A stretch of DNA of 64,000 nucleotides. Source: Sphingomonas kyeonggiensis (GTDB taxonomy: Bacteria; Pseudomonadota; Alphaproteobacteria; Sphingomonadales; Sphingomonadaceae). A program made the position numbers and the translations under genes. The notes below the pieces were generated by a model. That model saw nothing but the letters and a program-made list of their open reading frames with translations. It had not been told where the DNA came from and searched no databases. Shown in pieces: positions 35,050-43,450 of this stretch. Within the stretch, counting starts at the first letter, position 1, and each line of letters begins with the position of its first letter. The stretch covers positions 558,001-622,000 of the forward strand of contig NZ_JACHLN010000003.1 in NCBI RefSeq assembly GCF_014204495.1, read 5' to 3'.

Positions 35050-35951
35050 AACGTCTCGCCCTCCCGCTGGCGCGCAGCGCCGCCACCCTCGTCATCGTCC
35101 TCGCCGCGATCGCCGTGGCGGTGTGGATGTGGAACCATTATGAGCGCAGCCCCTGGACGCGCGACGGGCGGGTGCGCGCCGATGTCGTGCGCGTGACGCC
35201 CGATATCGGTGGCCTCGTCACCTCGGTGGCGGTGCACGACAACCAGCCGGTAAAGGCCGGCGACCTGCTCTTCGTGATCGACACGCCCCGCTACGCCCTG
35301 GCGCTGCAACAGGCCAATGCCCGGGTGGCGAGCGCGCAGGCCACGCTCGGCCAGGCCCGCCGCACCGCACGGCGCGACCTGGCGCTGGGCGACCTCGTCG
35401 CCGCCGAAGCGCATGAGCAGAACCTCGCCGCCGTCGCCACCGCCGAGGCCGCGCTGGCCCAGGCGATCGGTGCCCGCGATGCCGCCGCGCTCGACCTGAA
35501 GCGCACCCGCGTCCACGCCTCGGTCAACGGCGTCGTCACCAATCTCGACCTCCACCCGGGCGACTATCTGGGCGCGGGCAAGCAGGCGATGGCCCTGATC
35601 GACCGCGACAGCCTGCGGATCGAAGGCTATTTCGAGGAGACCAAGCTGCCGCTCGTCTGCATCGGCGCGCCTGTCCATGTCCGGCTGATGGGCGAGAGCG
35701 CCGACCTGACCGGCCATGTCGACAGCATCGCCTATGGCATCAACGATTCCACCCGCAGCGACAGCGGCAACCTGCTGCCCACCGTCCAGCCGACCTTCTC
35801 CTGGGTCCGCCTCGCCCAGCGCATCCCGGTGCGGGTGCGGCTCGACAAGGTGCCGGCGGACATGCGGCTGATCGCCGGGCGCACCGCCACCGTTACCGTC
35901 CAGCCCGCCGACCCCAATGCCAAGCAGCCGGTGGCCTGCCACCATGCGTAA
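35046..35951 (+). CDS. HlyD/AaeA-type membrane fusion protein
   Basis: A 301-residue periplasmic adaptor. The membrane anchor (ATLVIVLAAIAVAVWMW) is followed by NHYERSPWTRDGRVRADVVRV (a family hallmark; here YERSPWTRDGRVRAD), lipoyl halves (VTSVAVHDNQPVKAGDLLFVID and KRTRVHASVNGVVTNL in part), a short helical hairpin and a barrel region (YFEETKLPLVCIGAPVHVRL). It bridges the FusC exporter and the outer-membrane channel encoded next. It overlaps the channel gene by 8 bp. Confidence 0.93.
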   Translation: MKRLALPLARSAATLVIVLAAIAVAVWMWNHYERSPWTRDGRVRADVVRVTPDIGGLVTSVAVHDNQPVKAGDLLFVIDTPRYALALQQANARVASAQATLGQARRTARRDLALGDLVAAEAHEQNLAAVATAEAALAQAIGARDAAALDLKRTRVHASVNGVVTNLDLHPGDYLGAGKQAMALIDRDSLRIEGYFEETKLPLVCIGAPVHVRLMGESADLTGHVDSIAYGINDSTRSDSGNLLPTVQPTFSWVRLAQRIPVRVRLDKVPADMRLIAGRTATVTVQPADPNAKQPVACHHA

Positions 35952-37347
35952 GCCGCTCACCGCATCGCTGATCGCGCTGGCGCTGACCGGCTGCGCTACC
36001 GCCGGGCCGGACTATCATCCGCCCGAGACCTCGGCCGCCACCGCGCCCGGCGCCACGGGTCCGTTCCTCTCGGCCACCGGCCCGGGGATCGATGGCAGCG
36101 CTCCGCTGCCCGATCACTGGTGGCGGCTCTACCAGGACCCGCAGCTCGACGGGCTGATCGAGCAGGCGCTGTCCGCCAATACCGACCTGCGCGTCGCCCA
36201 GGCCAATCTGGTGCGCGCCGAGGCGGTGCTGCGCGAGGCCGATGCCGGCCGCGACGTCACCACCGGGATCAGCGGCGGCACCACGCTCGCCCGCCCCTCG
36301 GGCACCGGCACCGACCTGCCGGGCAACGTCGCCTATAATTTCGGGGTCAGCGCCTCCTATCCGATCGACCTCAACGGCCGGCTGCGCCGCGCGATCGAGG
36401 CGAGCCAGGCCGATGTCGAGGCGGTGACCGCGGCGCGCGACTATGTCCGCGTCAGCGTCGCCGCCGCCACCGCGCGCGCCTATGGCCGGGTCTGCGCCGC
36501 CAATTACCTGCTCGGGGTCAACCGCAAGGTCGTGGCGCTCCAGCGCGACACGCTGACCGCGACCCGGCGACTGTTCCGCGGCGGGCGCGGCACCGCGTTC
36601 GACGTCAGCCGCGCCCAGGTCGCGGTGGAGACCAGCGAAGCGGCACTCCCCGCCTTCGAAGGGCAGCGCCAGTCCGCGCTCTACCTGCTCGCCACGCTGC
36701 TCGGAAAACCGCCCGCCGACTATCCGCGCGAAGTCGCCGATTGCGCTGTGCTGCCGAGCCTGCGCAGCCCGCTGCCGACCGGCGATGGCGCCGCGCTGAT
36801 CCGCCGCCGGCCCGATATCCGCCAGGCCGAGCGCAAGATCGCCGGCGACACCGCGCGGCTGGGCGTCGCCACCGCTGCGCTCTATCCGCAGATCAGCATC
36901 GGCGGGTCGCTGGGCCTGTCCGGGCCGCTCAAGGACATTGGCGGCGGCACGTCCTTCGGGTTCAGCCTGGGGCCGCTGCTCAGCTGGTCCTTCCCCAACC
37001 GGCCGGTGGTCAAGGCACGGATCGCCCAGGCCGACGCGCAGGTGCAGGCCGATCTCGCCGGATTCGACGGCTCCGTGCTCGAAGCGCTGCGCCAGACCGA
37101 GACCGCGCTCGAGACCTATCGCCGCGACGCACAGCGCGCCGATGCCCTTGCCCGGGCAAGCGGCAGCGCGGCGCAATCGGCGGCGCAGGCGGGCAAGCTG
37201 TTCCGCTTCGGCCGAGGCGACTTCCTGTCGCTGCTCGATGCCCAGCGCAGCTATGCCGGCGCCGAAGTGACCAGCGCGGCGGCGCGGGCGCAATTGCTCG
37301 ACGACCAGTTGGCGATCTTCCTCAGCCTCGGCGGAGGCTGGGAATAG
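35944..37347 (+). CDS. NodT-type outer-membrane efflux lipoprotein (TolC family)
   Basis: A 467-residue outer-membrane channel. The lipobox LALTGCATAG makes Cys near residue 16 the lipidated residue, followed by GPDYHPPE. Two repeats of the TolC fold are seen (WWRLYQDPQLDGLIEQALSAN and later RRRPDIRQAERKIAGDTARL), with long coiled helices. ATG 35944 overlaps the adaptor stop by 8 bp; the frame is open further upstream but only this start gives the lipoprotein signal. It completes a self-contained tripartite pump and is the last gene of the operon, converging on the M61 gene 6 bp away. Confidence 0.94.
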   Translation: MRKPLTASLIALALTGCATAGPDYHPPETSAATAPGATGPFLSATGPGIDGSAPLPDHWWRLYQDPQLDGLIEQALSANTDLRVAQANLVRAEAVLREADAGRDVTTGISGGTTLARPSGTGTDLPGNVAYNFGVSASYPIDLNGRLRRAIEASQADVEAVTAARDYVRVSVAAATARAYGRVCAANYLLGVNRKVVALQRDTLTATRRLFRGGRGTAFDVSRAQVAVETSEAALPAFEGQRQSALYLLATLLGKPPADYPREVADCAVLPSLRSPLPTGDGAALIRRRPDIRQAERKIAGDTARLGVATAALYPQISIGGSLGLSGPLKDIGGGTSFGFSLGPLLSWSFPNRPVVKARIAQADAQVQADLAGFDGSVLEALRQTETALETYRRDAQRADALARASGSAAQSAAQAGKLFRFGRGDFLSLLDAQRSYAGAEVTSAAARAQLLDDQLAIFLSLGGGWE

Positions 37348-37353
37348 CCGGCC

Positions 37354-39069
37354 TCACTTGCCGGCGACGCGCTCCCATTGCCAGGCGGCGACGGTCTCGC
37401 CGCGCGGCAGGTAGCGGATCGACAGCGTCTCGGTGCCGCGCTTCACTTCGAGCGTCAGCATCCGGGTCTGGTCGCCCTGCAGGCCGTCCTGCGAGAAGGT
37501 GTTGAGGATCTCGTCGCCGTTCCGCAGCCCGGCCTTCTCCGCTTCCGAGCCGGCGATCAGCCCCTTCACCAGCTTGGGGCGCACGGTCAGCGATGCGGGA
37601 TCGAAGCCGAGGTCGAACCGGCGCAGCTGGCGCGAGACGCGGCGGAAGCCGGGGCCGAACGCGTCGGACGGCGGGGTGACCGTGCCGCCGGCGAGCATCG
37701 CGTCGAGATCGGCGACACCCTTGGCGCCGAGCTGCTGGCTGAGCAGCGAACGCCACAGCGCCTCGTTCATCGGCTTGCCCGCCTGGCGCGCCGCCAGCAT
37801 CGTCCGGACCATATCGTCGAGGCTGTGCTTGCCGGCCGAAGCTTTGCGCACCGCGGCGTCGAGCGCGGCGAAATAGAGCGAGCCGCGATCATAGGGCAGC
37901 ACGCGGATGCGGGTGTCCTTCCAGAAGCCGCCCGGGATCTCCGAGTTCGGCACGTTGATCTTGATATTGGTATAGTAGCGCGCGGCGGTCTCGTTGAGGT
38001 CCGCCAGGAACTCGTCGGCGGTGATCATGCCGGCGCGATAGGGCAGCATGCGCTGGTAGTGCACGGCCAGCCCCTCCCCGAACCAGGACCGGTCGAGCCC
38101 GCCCGCTGAGTCCATCGATTCATCGAGCGAGCGTACCCAGCTGTGCAGCATCTCGTGCGCGAGCAGCGACTTGAGGTCGTCGGGCTTGGAGATGTGGTTG
38201 AAGGTGAAGGCGAAGCTGTCGGTCAGGCCGATGCCGCTGCCGGGGTTGCGGACATTGGTGCGCCCGAACACCCCGAAGCTGGGCGGCATATAGCCGAAGA
38301 ACTTGCCGTAGAAGCGGTGAAGATCGCCCGCCCAGTGCATCAGCGGGTCCATCGCGAAGGGCGGCGTGCCCTGCCAGGCGGCGAAGAAGCCGTCGCCGCC
38401 CGCCTGGAACACGCCGGGCTTGCCGGCCATGTAGTAGACCGAGGAGAGACGCGATGCGGGCAGCGGTTCGCTGCTGGTGATGTCGCCCACGCCGAAGCTG
38501 GAGACGCCGACCCCGCCCGGGCCATAGGCGGCGAAGTCCCAATGGATCTTCGCACGGCGCGCGGTCTCGTCGGCGGGGAGGATCACGAACGCGTTGGCGG
38601 CGGCCGAGAAGCCGTCCAGCTCGGTGCGCATCTCATATTGCGGCAGCGCGAGTGGCGGCGCGGCGGCATCGATCGGCACGCGGTAGCGGATCGTGACCGC
38701 GCCATCGATCGCGCGCGGCGCCTGCCAGATGCGCGTGCGGTTGGAGCCGTCTTCCTCGACATCCTTCACCGTGGCCGCGATCGTGCCACTGGCGTCGGTG
38801 ATCGCCAGGCCCTGCAGGTCCTTGCCGCTGGTCACCACGGTGTTGGCGACCAAAGCGAGCTTGAACAGCTCTTCCCCGGCCTTGCGATGCACGCCCTGCG
38901 TGACCACCGTCACATCGACATAGGGAATGTTGTGTGCGGCATCGGGCGCCGAGGGCGCGATCGTGATCGCCAGTTCGGGTGCCGGCTCGGCGGTTCCGCC
39001 ATTGCTTGCCGAAACCGGCACCAGAGCAATGGCCATGGCCAGGACAGTGTTTCGGGCAAGCTTGGTCAT
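37354..39069 (-). CDS. Exported M61 glycyl-aminopeptidase-like metallopeptidase with PDZ domain
   Basis: A 571-residue protein with a signal peptide. A beta-rich N-terminal domain (about 30-215) leads to the catalytic region LLAHEMLHSWVRS (HEMLH zinc site) with the downstream Glu in WFGEGLAVHYQ. A C-terminal PDZ-like part (KGLIAGSEAEKAGLRNGDEILN) follows. This matches family M61, whose members release N-terminal Gly or Ala from peptides. ATG 39069 has a strong GGAGGAG. It lies 88 bp downstream of an Lrp-type regulator on the same strand, with a palindromic GCGAAAATTT element in the gap. Confidence 0.92.
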   Translation of the reverse strand: MTKLARNTVLAMAIALVPVSASNGGTAEPAPELAITIAPSAPDAAHNIPYVDVTVVTQGVHRKAGEELFKLALVANTVVTSGKDLQGLAITDASGTIAATVKDVEEDGSNRTRIWQAPRAIDGAVTIRYRVPIDAAAPPLALPQYEMRTELDGFSAAANAFVILPADETARRAKIHWDFAAYGPGGVGVSSFGVGDITSSEPLPASRLSSVYYMAGKPGVFQAGGDGFFAAWQGTPPFAMDPLMHWAGDLHRFYGKFFGYMPPSFGVFGRTNVRNPGSGIGLTDSFAFTFNHISKPDDLKSLLAHEMLHSWVRSLDESMDSAGGLDRSWFGEGLAVHYQRMLPYRAGMITADEFLADLNETAARYYTNIKINVPNSEIPGGFWKDTRIRVLPYDRGSLYFAALDAAVRKASAGKHSLDDMVRTMLAARQAGKPMNEALWRSLLSQQLGAKGVADLDAMLAGGTVTPPSDAFGPGFRRVSRQLRRFDLGFDPASLTVRPKLVKGLIAGSEAEKAGLRNGDEILNTFSQDGLQGDQTRMLTLEVKRGTETLSIRYLPRGETVAAWQWERVAGK

Positions 39070-39107
39070 GCATTCTCCTCCGCTGCCCCGATCCTATCGG
39101 CTGGAGC

Positions 39108-39123
39108 CGCGAAAATTTCTGCG
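39108..39123. promoter_or_regulatory. Imperfect palindrome before the M61 gene
   Basis: CGCGAAAATTTCTGCG is symmetric at 12 of 16 positions and shares GCGAAAATT with the larger inverted repeat at 42386-42409. It may be an Lrp-type site. Confidence 0.4.
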
Positions 39124-39156
39124 ATCTCCCGCCGCAGAACCGGTCTTGCACATGAT

Positions 39157-39663
39157 TTATGCGTGGTCGGCGCTCTGCCCGACCGATTGCCGCGCGAACC
39201 GCACCGGCAGCGCGGTGCTGCTCTTTAGGTTTTCCAGCACGATGCTGGAGCGGGCCGTCGCCACTTCGGGGGCGACCAGCAGCTCGCTGACGAGGAAACT
39301 GTTGAAGCTCGCCAGGTCGCGCGTCGCCACCTTGAGGATGATGTCCGCCTCGCCGGTCAGCGCCTGGCATTCGAGCACTTCGTCCATCGCGATGATGCGC
39401 TGGTGGAAGGTCTCCAGCCATCCGGCCTCGTGCGAGCGCAGGCTCAGCAGCACATAGGCGCTGACGCCGATCCCCAGCTTCTCGGCGTCGAGCACGCCCG
39501 CCACCCGTGCCAGATATCCGGCCTCGCGCAGCTGATGCATCCGGCGCGAACATTGCGAGGCGGAGAGATGCACGCGCTCGCTCATCTCAACCGGGCCGAT
39601 ATCGCCCTGCACCTGCCATTGCTCGAGGATACGGAGATCGAAGCTGTCGAGTTCGCGCGCCAT
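39157..39663 (-). CDS. Lrp/AsnC-family regulator 1
   Basis: A 168-residue regulator. N-terminal helix-turn-helix: LDSFDLRILEQWQVQGDIGP then MSERVHLSASQCSRRMHQLREAGYL. C-terminal RAM ligand domain: GVSAYVLLSLRSHEAG and VLECQALTGEADIILKVATRDL. ATG 39663 has AGGA at good spacing; upstream in-frame ATGs give an untypical N-terminus. It is divergent from the aromatic aminotransferase gene, so an amino acid (possibly aromatic) is a likely effector controlling that operon. This is standard Lrp logic, not proven here. Confidence 0.92.
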   Translation of the reverse strand: MARELDSFDLRILEQWQVQGDIGPVEMSERVHLSASQCSRRMHQLREAGYLARVAGVLDAEKLGIGVSAYVLLSLRSHEAGWLETFHQRIIAMDEVLECQALTGEADIILKVATRDLASFNSFLVSELLVAPEVATARSSIVLENLKSSTALPVRFARQSVGQSADHA

Positions 39664-39775
39664 TCGGCGATCCTGCATCAAATTTGCGCGAACCGCCATA
39701 TCTATACATCGATGATGCAATATCAGCCAAAAGAACGGCCATTTCGCACGCACTTTGGCGTGTCACCCCGGTATT

Positions 39776-39786
39776 TTGCAGTGCAA
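39776..39786. promoter_or_regulatory. Perfect TTGCA-G-TGCAA palindrome before the aminotransferase
   Basis: An 11-bp palindrome 18 bp before the aminotransferase start, in the region shared with the divergent Lrp gene. It is a candidate Lrp-family half-site pair; it is short, so chance is possible. Confidence 0.4.
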
Positions 39787-39804
39787 TAACAAAGGGGTCT
39801 CACC

Positions 39805-40995
39805 ATGTCGTTCGATACGCTTGCGCTCCAGCCCGCAGATCCGCTGCTCAAGATCATCGGCGCGTTCCGCCGCGATACCCGCACCGACAAGATCGATCTG
39901 GGCGTCGGCGTGTTCCGCGACGAGGACGGCAACACGCCGGTGATGCGCGCGGTGAAGCTGGCCGAGGAGAAGCTGCTGCGCGAGCAGCAGAGCAAGTCCT
40001 ATCTGGGCCCCGAAGGCGATATCGGCTTCGTCGAGCGGCTGGCCGACAAGGTGCTGGGCAATGCCGTGCCCGTCGAGCGCCGACACGGGCTGCAGACGCC
40101 GGGGGGCACGGGCGCGCTGCGCCTTGCCGCCGAACTGCTCGCCAAGGCCGGGGTGCGCCGCATCTGGGTCGCCGCGCCGAGCTGGGCGAACCACGCCCCG
40201 GTGTTCCTCGCAGCCGGGATCGAGCCGCGCTTCGTCGAGTGCTTCAACATCGCCGCACAGCATCTCGACCTGGCCCATTTCCTCGAGGCGCTGGACGGCG
40301 CCACGCCCGGCGACGCGGTGCTGTTGCACGGCTGCTGCCACAACCCGATGGGCATCGATCCCGGCCCGCTCGGTTGGCAGGCAATCACCGAAGTCGTGGT
40401 GCGCCGCGGCCTGTTGCCGCTGGTCGACCTCGCCTATCAGGGCCTGGGCGAAGGTTTCTGCGAAGACTCGCTCGGCACCCGCATATTGCTGGCTGCGGCG
40501 CCATTCGGCCTGCTCGCCTATTCCTGCGACAAGAATTTCGGCCTCTACCGCGAGCGCGTCGGCGCACTGTGGGTTACCGCGCCGGATGCCGAGCAGGGTG
40601 CGATCGCTCATTCCAACCTGCTCTCGCTCGCCCGCGCCAACTGGTCGATGCCGCCCGATCACGGCGCTGCCGTCGTCCGCGTGATCCTGGAGGACGCCGA
40701 GCTCACCCGCATCTGGCGCGAGGAGCTGGATATGGTGCGCGAGCGGCTGGCCGGACTGCGGCGGGCGCTGGCCTCCGAGGGGCGGATCGGCAAGGTCGAC
40801 CTGACCCAGATCGCCCGCGGCAAGGGCATGTTCGCCACGCTGCCGCTCAGCCGCACCCAGATCGACTGGCTGCGCGACGAGCATGCGATCTATCTGGCGG
40901 GCTCCGGCCGGATCAACATCGCCGGCTTCACCCTCTCCACCATCGCCCGCTTCTGCGACGCGCTGCGTGCATTGGACCGAGCCGGCGTGGCATGA
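39805..40995 (+). CDS. Class I aromatic/aspartate aminotransferase
   Basis: A 396-residue PLP enzyme of the aspartate/tyrosine aminotransferase subgroup. Motifs: KIDLGVGVFRDEDGNTPVM, LQTPGGTGALRLAAELL, HGCCHNPMGIDP, VDLAYQGLGEGF, the PLP Lys in YSCDKNFGLYRERVGAL, and the substrate Arg in GSGRINIAGF. It would interconvert aromatic or acidic amino acids and 2-oxoacids in the cytoplasm. AAGGGG precedes ATG 39805. It overlaps the EamA exporter gene by ATGA and is divergent from an Lrp regulator, which suggests amino-acid-inducible expression. Confidence 0.94.
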   Translation: MSFDTLALQPADPLLKIIGAFRRDTRTDKIDLGVGVFRDEDGNTPVMRAVKLAEEKLLREQQSKSYLGPEGDIGFVERLADKVLGNAVPVERRHGLQTPGGTGALRLAAELLAKAGVRRIWVAAPSWANHAPVFLAAGIEPRFVECFNIAAQHLDLAHFLEALDGATPGDAVLLHGCCHNPMGIDPGPLGWQAITEVVVRRGLLPLVDLAYQGLGEGFCEDSLGTRILLAAAPFGLLAYSCDKNFGLYRERVGALWVTAPDAEQGAIAHSNLLSLARANWSMPPDHGAAVVRVILEDAELTRIWREELDMVRERLAGLRRALASEGRIGKVDLTQIARGKGMFATLPLSRTQIDWLRDEHAIYLAGSGRINIAGFTLSTIARFCDALRALDRAGVA

Positions 40996-41915
40996 CCAGT
41001 TCGAACCTGACCACGGGCGCCGGCACGCAATCGTCCGGCACCCGCTGGTCGATATGGAACAGCCCCTATCTGCTGCTCACGCTGGCGGCATCGCTCTGGG
41101 CGAGCAACTTCGTGCTCGGCCGGGCGATCCCGCACGGCATGGCGCCGGTTAGCATCTCCTTCTGGCGCTGGACGCTGGCGGTGCCCTTCACCCTGCCCTT
41201 CGCCTTCCCCTATCTGGCGCGCGACTGGCCGCTGATCCGGCGGGGCTGGCCGATGCTGCTGCTACTCGCCGGGCTGGGCCTCGCCGGCAGCAACACGCTG
41301 GCCTATTACGCAGTGCGGATGACCGGGGCGACCCCAGCGCTGCTGGTGCAATCGGCGATTCCGATCGCGATCATCGGCCTGGGCTTGCTGTTCTTCGGCG
41401 AGCGTCCCGCGGCAGGCCAGCTCGGCGCGATGGCGTTCGCACTGGCCGGGGTGCTCTGCGTAATCCTCGGTAAGCCCGGCACCTCGGGCAGCCTCAACAT
41501 GGGCACCCTGCTCGCCTGCGCGGCGATGCTGTCCCAGTCGCTCTACGCGACGCTGCTCCGCAAGCGCCCGCGCGTGCATCCGGCGAGCTTCCTGCTCCTG
41601 ACCTTTGCGGGCGCCGCGCTGCTGATGCTGCCCTTCCAGCTTGCGACGGGGACGCCGCTGCCCCTCGAGGACGCGGGTGGGTTCGCCGCGCTGCTCTACC
41701 TCGCGCTCGGTCCCTCGATCCTCGCCTTCTTCCTGTTCAATCGCGGCGTGGCGCTGGTCGGATCGGCGCGGGCGGGGCTGTTCTTCTACCTGATGCCGGT
41801 GTTCGGCACGATCTTCGCCGCCGCTTTCCTCCACGAGAGCATCGGCGCGGTGGAGCTGACCGGCTTCGCGCTGGTCGGCGCCGGCTTCGCCCTGTCAGCG
41901 CGACGGCAGCGGTAG
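40992..41915 (+). CDS. EamA/DMT-family transporter (10 TM)
   Basis: A 307-residue inner-membrane protein with two EamA repeats (LLLTLAASLWASNFVLGRAI and later LLACAAMLSQSLYATLLRKR) and about ten hydrophobic helices. ATG 40992 overlaps the aminotransferase stop. Members of this family export amino acids, amines or related metabolites. Coupling to a transaminase suggests that it handles excess amino acid or an oxo-acid product. Its end overlaps the convergent Lrp gene by about 21 bp. Confidence 0.93.
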   Translation: MTSSNLTTGAGTQSSGTRWSIWNSPYLLLTLAASLWASNFVLGRAIPHGMAPVSISFWRWTLAVPFTLPFAFPYLARDWPLIRRGWPMLLLLAGLGLAGSNTLAYYAVRMTGATPALLVQSAIPIAIIGLGLLFFGERPAAGQLGAMAFALAGVLCVILGKPGTSGSLNMGTLLACAAMLSQSLYATLLRKRPRVHPASFLLLTFAGAALLMLPFQLATGTPLPLEDAGGFAALLYLALGPSILAFFLFNRGVALVGSARAGLFFYLMPVFGTIFAAAFLHESIGAVELTGFALVGAGFALSARRQR

Positions 41916-42368
41916 GCGGTGGCTGCACTTCATCTCGGATAGCGTCGCCACCGATCGGATGTCCTCGACACCCGGCAGGCGCAGCAGCGTGCGGAAGGTG
42001 AAATTCTGGTACCAGGCCATGCTCGGCGCCAGCACCTTCAGCATCACGTCCATCTCACCAAACAGCGTGTACGCCTCGGTTATCTCGGGGATTTCCTCGA
42101 CCGCGCGCATGAAGCGCTCGCGACCCTCGTCGCTCAGCCGGCCCATCTTGAGCTGGGCGAAGATATACATGCTCTCGCCGAACTTCTCGCGGTCGAGGAT
42201 CGCCACCTGCGCCTTGATATAGCCTTCCTCGCGCAGCCGCTGGATCCGGCGCCAGCAGGGCGATTGGGACAGGCCCACCCGCTCGGCGATCTCGCTGGAG
42301 GATTCGGAGGCGTCGATCTGCAGCCGCTCGAGGATCTTGATGTCCATCCGGTCGAGAGTGTCGGCCAT
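41895..42368 (-). CDS. Lrp/AsnC-family regulator 2
   Basis: A 157-residue regulator. Helix-turn-helix: LDRMDIKILERLQIDASESS and AERVGLSQSPCWRRIQRLREEGYI; RAM domain: MYIFAQLKMGRLSDEGRERF and ITEAYTLFGEMDVMLKVL. ATG 42368 has GGGAGG nine bases upstream; earlier in-frame starts would run through the operator-like repeat. It is divergent from the ornithine-cyclodeaminase-like gene, and a 24-bp inverted repeat lies between. It probably regulates that operon and itself. Confidence 0.93.
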   Translation of the reverse strand: MADTLDRMDIKILERLQIDASESSSEIAERVGLSQSPCWRRIQRLREEGYIKAQVAILDREKFGESMYIFAQLKMGRLSDEGRERFMRAVEEIPEITEAYTLFGEMDVMLKVLAPSMAWYQNFTFRTLLRLPGVEDIRSVATLSEMKCSHRLPLPSR

Positions 42369-42385
42369 ATTTATGCGCCTCCCCG

Positions 42386-42409
42386 GCGAAAATTGGATCA
42401 TATTTTCGC
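42386..42409. promoter_or_regulatory. Perfect 8-bp inverted repeat between Lrp 2 and the cyclodeaminase gene
   Basis: GCGAAAAT-N8-ATTTTCGC lies in the divergent promoter region. The AT-rich core with GC ends fits Lrp/AsnC sites. Related sequences occur at 39108 and 50793. Confidence 0.7.
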
Positions 42410-42496
42410 GAACGCTAAATTACACTGCGATGACAGGCAAGCGTTTGCGGGGCCGCCGACTTATCCTGCCTGCACGGTTCCAACGGGAGGCAAGGG

Positions 42497-43450
42497 ATGA
42501 AGCGCGAGCAGCTGGCGATCTTCGACGGCCAGTATGTTCGCGATCACCTGAGCTATCCCGACTGCATCCGCGTCGTCCGCGACGCGATGGAGGCGCTGTC
42601 CGCGGGCACCACCCGCCAGCTCCTCCGCACGATGATCCCCCTGGGCTCGGGTCGCACCTTTGCCCAAATGCCCGGAGCGCTCGGCGAGCGCGAGATGTTC
42701 GGTGCAAAGATGATAAGCGTCTTCGCCGATCCCAGCTCGCCGGGCCTCCGCCGGCATCGCGGTGTCGTGCTGTTGTTCGAGCCCGACGAGGGCGAGCCGG
42801 TCGCGATCGCCGATGCCGAGGAGATCACCCATATCCGCACCGCGGCGGCCACCGCGGTCGCCACCGATGCGCTCGCCCGCAAGGATGCCCGCACGCTGCT
42901 GATTATCGGCACCGGCGGCCAGGCGCGCACCCATTTGCGCGCGCTGCCCTTGGTCCGCGACTTCGACCGCGTGCACATCTGGGGTCGCTCGTTCGACAAG
43001 GCACAGAGCCTCGCTTCCGAATTCGCCACGATCGGCGCCGAAGCGGTCTCCGACCTCGAAGCCGCCACCAGCCGGGCCGACGTGATCTGCACGCTCACCA
43101 CTTCGGCCGAGCCGGTGATCCTCGGCGCCTGGCTGCGCCCGGGCACGCATGTCAATCTGGTCGGCTCAAGCGGCCCCGGTCCGGTCGAGGCCGACAATGC
43201 GCTGGTCGCGATGAGCCGCTACATCGCCGACAGCCGCGCCTCCGCGCTCGACGCCGCCGCTGAGTTCCTCGTGGCGAAGCAGGCCGGCCTGGTGACGAAT
43301 GACCATATCGTCGCGGAGATCGGCGAAGTGCTGCTCGGCCGCATTCCCGGTCGCCAAAACGACACCGAGATCACCCTCTACAAGTCGCTGGGCCATGCCG
43401 TGCAGGACCTGGCCGTCGCCGCCCATCTCTACCGGAGCTCGCTCGTCTGA
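42497..43450 (+). CDS. Ornithine cyclodeaminase/mu-crystallin family dehydrogenase
   Basis: A 317-residue NAD(P)-binding protein. It has the family start (DGQYVRDHLSYPDCIRVVRDAM), the substrate Arg/Lys region (GAKMISVFADPSSPGLRRHRG split as GAKMISVF and PGLRRHRG), the Rossmann motif LLIIGTGGQARTHLRAL and the acidic/hydrophobic site SSGPGPVEAD. The family includes ornithine cyclodeaminase, alanine dehydrogenase and ketimine reductases, so it deaminates or reduces a small amino acid or imine. It is followed by the amidohydrolase with a 1-bp overlap (TGATG). The exact substrate is not clear. Confidence 0.92.
   Translation: MKREQLAIFDGQYVRDHLSYPDCIRVVRDAMEALSAGTTRQLLRTMIPLGSGRTFAQMPGALGEREMFGAKMISVFADPSSPGLRRHRGVVLLFEPDEGEPVAIADAEEITHIRTAAATAVATDALARKDARTLLIIGTGGQARTHLRALPLVRDFDRVHIWGRSFDKAQSLASEFATIGAEAVSDLEAATSRADVICTLTTSAEPVILGAWLRPGTHVNLVGSSGPGPVEADNALVAMSRYIADSRASALDAAAEFLVAKQAGLVTNDHIVAEIGEVLLGRIPGRQNDTEITLYKSLGHAVQDLAVAAHLYRSSLV

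Noticed and set aside
39507..40991. A fused long frame ending in the EamA transporter
   Set aside because: The part before 40992 lies out of frame over the aminotransferase and is Arg-rich shadow sequence. The transporter starts in the ATGA overlap.
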